Origin: Fundidesulfovibrio putealis DSM 16056
GTDB lineage: Bacteria > Desulfobacterota > Desulfovibrionia > Desulfovibrionales > Desulfovibrionaceae
Length of the DNA: 64,000 bases
Direction: 5' to 3'
Assembly: GCF_000429325.1 (NCBI RefSeq)
Contig: NZ_AUBQ01000003.1
Span: forward strand, 186,001 to 250,000
Shown: positions 61,222 through 64,000 of the stretch, one piece after another
How the letters are laid out: each line of letters starts with the position of its first letter
Numbering within the stretch: the first letter of the stretch is position 1
Notes under the pieces: generated by a model
The model's database searches: none
What the model was told of the DNA's origin: nothing
The model's input: only the letters and a program-made list of their open reading frames with translations
Program-made: the position numbers and the translations under genes

Positions 61222-62376
61222 TTAGACGCCTATTATTTCGCAGACCACGGTGATGATGGCCGTGGCGATGATGATGCTCAGGATGCTGGTGACCACCGCC
61301 GAGGTGGTGGCCTGTCCCACGGCCAGGGCGCTGCGGCCGCAGCGCATGCCCCGGTAGCACCCGGCCAGGGCGATCAGCACGCCGAAGACCGTGCTGTGCA
61401 CAAGCCCTATCCACAGATTGGCCAGGGGCACCGAACTCCAGGTGCTGTGCAGGTACTGGAGCGGGTTTATGTCCAGCATGGCCACGCCAACGATGAAGCC
61501 CCCCAGGATGCCCATGAGGTCCGCGTAGAGGCACAGGAGCGGCATCATGAGCACCAGGGCCAGAACGCGCGGCAGCACCAGGAACTCCGCCGGGGAGAAG
61601 CCGAAGGTGCGCAACGCGTCTATCTCCTCGTTGACCTGCATGGTGCCAAGCTCTGCGGCGAAGGCCGCGCCGGTGCGCCCGGCCATGATGATGCCGGTCA
61701 TGATGGCCCCCATCACGCGCACCATGGCGATGCCCACGATGGTGGACACGTAGATCTGCGCTCCGAACTGGCGCAGCTGGATGGCCCCCACGAAGGCCAG
61801 GATCAGGCCGACCAGAAGGCTTATGAGCGAGACGATGGGCACGGCGTCGATGCCGGTCTGCTTGATGAGCGACCACAGCGTGGAGCGCTGGTATACGGCG
61901 CGCCCTTTGGCGAGGCTCACGCAGGCCATGGCCACCTCGCCAATGAATTCCAGAAGCGACAGGAAGTTGTCGCGCGCGGTCAGGGTCCAGCCGCCGATGC
62001 GCTCCAAAAACGGGGCGGAGGCGACGGTGCGGGCAGCGCCCTTGCGCTCCGGCACCTTGGCGGCCAGGTCCAGAAGGCTCGCGGCTCCGGAAGGCAGGCC
62101 GGAGAAGTCCACGGTGAGCTTCATCTCTGCGGCCACGGCCAGCACGGCCCGGCAGGTGCTGAGGAACAGGCTGTCCCAGGCGGTCACCTGGGCGGACTCG
62201 AACCGGAGCGCCTTGGCCGCAGGGTAGGCCAGCATGGAGCGGCGCGCTGCCTCGGCGTCGGGCAGTTCGCTGCCAACGCGCCACGGCCCCGCGAACGTGA
62301 CCAGGAGGTCGCCCCCTTCGAGCGCCACCTGACATGCAGCCTTTTCGGCGGCGCTATTCCCGGTTCCTTTTGCCAT
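61222..62376 (-). CDS. mlaE: Fused MlaB (STAS-like) – MlaE permease
   Basis: 384 residues from ATG 62374-62376; the TTG at 62385 is an alternative. The C-terminal ~250 residues are the MlaE permease (IGEVAMACVSLAKG, IVGIAMVRVMGAIMTGIIMA, GRTGAAFAAELGTMQVNEEI, DALRTFGFSPAEFLVLPR). The N-terminal ~130 residues have a STAS-like layout (LVTFAGPWRVGSELPDAE, KALRFESAQVTAWDSLFLST) equivalent to the separate MlaB of E. coli. It is the first gene of the operon. A fused MlaB-MlaE is known in several deltaproteobacteria as I recall. Confidence 0.9.
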   Translation of the reverse strand: MAKGTGNSAAEKAACQVALEGGDLLVTFAGPWRVGSELPDAEAARRSMLAYPAAKALRFESAQVTAWDSLFLSTCRAVLAVAAEMKLTVDFSGLPSGAASLLDLAAKVPERKGAARTVASAPFLERIGGWTLTARDNFLSLLEFIGEVAMACVSLAKGRAVYQRSTLWSLIKQTGIDAVPIVSLISLLVGLILAFVGAIQLRQFGAQIYVSTIVGIAMVRVMGAIMTGIIMAGRTGAAFAAELGTMQVNEEIDALRTFGFSPAEFLVLPRVLALVLMMPLLCLYADLMGILGGFIVGVAMLDINPLQYLHSTWSSVPLANLWIGLVHSTVFGVLIALAGCYRGMRCGRSALAVGQATTSAVVTSILSIIIATAIITVVCEIIGV

Positions 62377-62385
62377 CAACTGCAA

Positions 62386-62740
62386 CCCGCCAGGGAGATG
62401 TTTGAACGTGGAGACTGCCGGACCAAACGCGCGGCCTGCGCATGGCCGAGCCGTACGACTGCGAAGTCATATGCGACAACGCGCGGTGTGGCAACGCTTA
62501 GGGCGCGCGTGACAGCGGCGAGGCGCATCATGCCTCACCGACGGGATTCTTCCCTCATCCGGGCAGCGCGTTCAGAGCGGGTTATGTCAAAACGTGAGGC
62601 AGCCTCGATACTGGCGAATTTCCGGCCATTTTGTGGACAGGCGGACCCCTGCGCGGTACTATTGGAAGCCTTCCGAAGCAAAGCGCTGGTTTCCATGGAT
62701 TATTCCTTCATGAACCCACTCAGGGAGGCAGGGGGCACCC
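62386..62740. other. Divergent intergenic region
   Basis: Between the Mla operon and the REC-STAS regulator. It must hold both promoters. No gene or clear operator was found. Confidence 0.4.
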
Positions 62741-63466
62741 ATGCGGTCCGTGCTGGTGATCGATGACGAGAAGCCGACCCTCTCCATGTTCAGCCTGCTG
62801 CTGGAGGCAATGGGCTACGGCGCGCTCACTGCGGACAGCGGCGCGCTCGGGCTTGAAATCTTCGAGCGCGAACGCCCCCGCATCGTCTTCACCGACATCA
62901 AGATGCCGGACATGGACGGCCTGGTGGTGCTGGCCCGCATCAAGGCCATGGACCCTTCCGCCGAGGTCATCGTGGTCACCGGGCATGGAGACGTGGAGCT
63001 GGCGCTCAATTCCCTCAACCTGGACGCCGCCGACTTCATCGACAAGCCAATCCGCGCCGAAGCGCTCTCGCAGGCCCTGGCGCGCGCCGAGGAGCGCCTG
63101 TGCCAGTCCGGGGAGTGCCGGGAGCAGGTGATGGTGCGAAACACCGAGCAGGCCACCGTGGTCGGCGTACGCGGGCGTCTGTCGGCCTCCTCGGAGGGGG
63201 CCGTGACCTCCGCGACGGCCCAGGCCGTGGGCGGCGCCAGGCCGGTGCTGGTGTCGCTGGACGCCTCGGTCGAGCTGACCGGAGCGGGCATCGCCCTGTT
63301 GACGCAGCTTTTGCTGGAGTGCGCGGGCAAGGGGCTTCGCGTGGCGATCAGCGCTCCCCGGCAGAGCCAGAGAAACGTCCTGGAAGCGGCGGGCGTCGCA
63401 CAAGCCGCACCCATCCACGAGGCCGAGGCCAAGGCGCTTTCGTCGCTGGGCTCGCCCGCATCCTGA
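62741..63466 (+). CDS. Response regulator with receiver and STAS-like output domain
   Basis: 241 residues. The receiver has VLVIDDEKPTLSMF, the phospho-Asp in RIVFTDIKMPDMDG (about residue 52), VVTGHGDVELA and DFIDKPIRAEAL. The C-terminal ~105 residues (TVVGVRGRLSASSEG, PVLVSLDASVELTGAGIALL, LLECAGKGLRVAISAP, NVLEAAGVAQAAPI) have the layout of a STAS/anti-anti-sigma domain. This suggests partner switching under phosphorelay control. The conserved Ser/Thr of anti-anti-sigma factors is not obvious (ASVELTGAG). The thioredoxin-like gene follows by 13 bases. Confidence 0.82.
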   Translation: MRSVLVIDDEKPTLSMFSLLLEAMGYGALTADSGALGLEIFERERPRIVFTDIKMPDMDGLVVLARIKAMDPSAEVIVVTGHGDVELALNSLNLDAADFIDKPIRAEALSQALARAEERLCQSGECREQVMVRNTEQATVVGVRGRLSASSEGAVTSATAQAVGGARPVLVSLDASVELTGAGIALLTQLLLECAGKGLRVAISAPRQSQRNVLEAAGVAQAAPIHEAEAKALSSLGSPAS

Positions 63467-63479
63467 CCTGGAGAGTCTC

Positions 63480-64000
63480 ATGACACGCTCGTTTCCCCGT
63501 TTTCCGGTCCTGGTCCTTCTTTGCCTGCTGGTTGTGTCCGCCCTGCCCGGCCAGGGTCTGTGTGCGGAACCACCCAAGGCGGGCGGCACGGTGCCTCCCG
63601 GACTCACGCTGCGCGGGCCGCTCAGTCCCGAGGACCGGTCCTACCTGGGCATCGGCGCGGGCGAGTCCTTCAAGCTGTCCGAGGTCAAGGGCGGGTTTGT
63701 GCTTCTGGAAGTTGTGGGCGTGTATTGCCCGCAGTGCCACGTCCAGGCTCCTCTTTTCGACAAGCTCTTCACCCGCCTGAGCCAGGACCCGGACCTGGGC
63801 GGCAAGGTGAAGATGCTGGGCATGGCCGCCGGGGCCACCAAAGAGGAGATGGAATACCTGCGCGAATCGGGGGTCTACAAGTTCCCGGTGGCCAGCGACC
63901 CCGATTACGCGGCCCACAAGCTGCTCGGCGAACCCAAAACCCCCTTTACCATGCTTTTGGACGCCAAGGGCAAGGTGCTCTACGCGCATCTGGGCATCGT
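63480..64000 (+). CDS. Exported thioredoxin-like (TlpA/AhpC-TSA) protein, 3' end missing
   Basis: The first 173 residues are visible before the window ends. A signal peptide (VLLCLLVVSALPGQGLCA) precedes an alkyl-hydroperoxide/TlpA-type redoxin fold. FKLSEVKGGFVLLEVVGVYC leads into CPQCHVQAPLFDKLF (C-P-Q-C-H redox pair), then VKMLGMAAGATKEEMEYLRE and TPFTMLLDAKGKVLYAHLGI. The Cys pair followed by His is also the CxxCH spacing, but the thioredoxin context favours a redox-active disulfide. It is probably co-transcribed with the REC-STAS gene. Confidence 0.88.
   Translation, partial: MTRSFPRFPVLVLLCLLVVSALPGQGLCAEPPKAGGTVPPGLTLRGPLSPEDRSYLGIGAGESFKLSEVKGGFVLLEVVGVYCPQCHVQAPLFDKLFTRLSQDPDLGGKVKMLGMAAGATKEEMEYLRESGVYKFPVASDPDYAAHKLLGEPKTPFTMLLDAKGKVLYAHLGI

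Noticed and set aside
58746-61253. 835-residue open frame opposite the Mla operon
   Set aside because: Antisense to four genes with clear motifs; His/Gly/Gln-rich shadow composition.
1-64000. CRISPR array, rRNA operon, intact insertion sequence or integrase
   Set aside because: No regularly spaced direct repeats, no rRNA sequence and no transposase or tyrosine/serine recombinase motif was seen on either strand.

Overview
The window is high-GC bacterial DNA whose genes fit a sulfate-reducing deltaproteobacterium of the Desulfovibrio type. The evidence is a periplasmic NrfHA nitrite reductase, a selenocysteine pathway (selA, selB), a D. africanus Fd III-type ferredoxin, a tungsten/molybdopterin AOR-family enzyme with Fe-S partners, a large FAD/Fe-S 2-hydroxyacid dehydrogenase, and many PAS sensor kinases. 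Assignment rests on gene content and recalled family resemblance; no database search was run.

Layout. Bases 1-12126 hold a chemoreceptor remnant, mltG-ruvX, the FAD/Fe-S dehydrogenase, a soluble PAS kinase, a TPR/YkgJ group and a ferredoxin. A family of hairpin elements sits behind several of these genes. Bases 12445-18757 hold a glycosyltransferase-like gene, a zinc-ribbon protein, nrfHA with a CRP/FNR-type operator, and small secreted proteins. Bases 18900-24923 are selB, a RelE toxin with an unusual TPR partner, an M18 aminopeptidase and selA. Bases 25099-27532 are unrecognised genes, partly AT-rich. Then come folC, an MBL-fold phosphodiesterase and tRNA-Arg(UCU).

The tRNA-Arg gene is the left edge of a tandem accessory region. 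Its 3' end recurs near 35.04 and 39.56 kb, framing two blocks. Block 1 carries a YdhV-like AOR, its Tat-exported ferredoxin, a small partner, and a divergent FdhD paralogue that lacks the usual CxxC. It also carries remnants of older insertions: a tRNA-Ala 3' half and an N-terminal fragment recalling HamA/DUF1837. Block 2 carries a NarX/NarL-like two-component pair and a GltB-like FMN protein with a Cys-rich N-terminus. No integrase is visible.

Bases 39782-43440 hold a CsgG-like lipoprotein, small proteins and an SGNH hydrolase. Bases 43917-47967 are a compact four-gene operon: circularly permuted ATP-grasp, alpha-E protein, Anbu-type proteasome homologue and transglutaminase-like protease. 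This is the Anbu peptidase system, whose substrate remains unclear. It faces a 1357-residue hybrid sensor kinase. The rest holds an MFS transporter, TPR, CBS (sigma-54 type promoter), HD-GYP and LolA-like genes, a complete Mla/MCE lipid-transport operon with MlaB-like and MlaE domains fused, a REC-STAS regulator and a thioredoxin-like gene cut by the window end.
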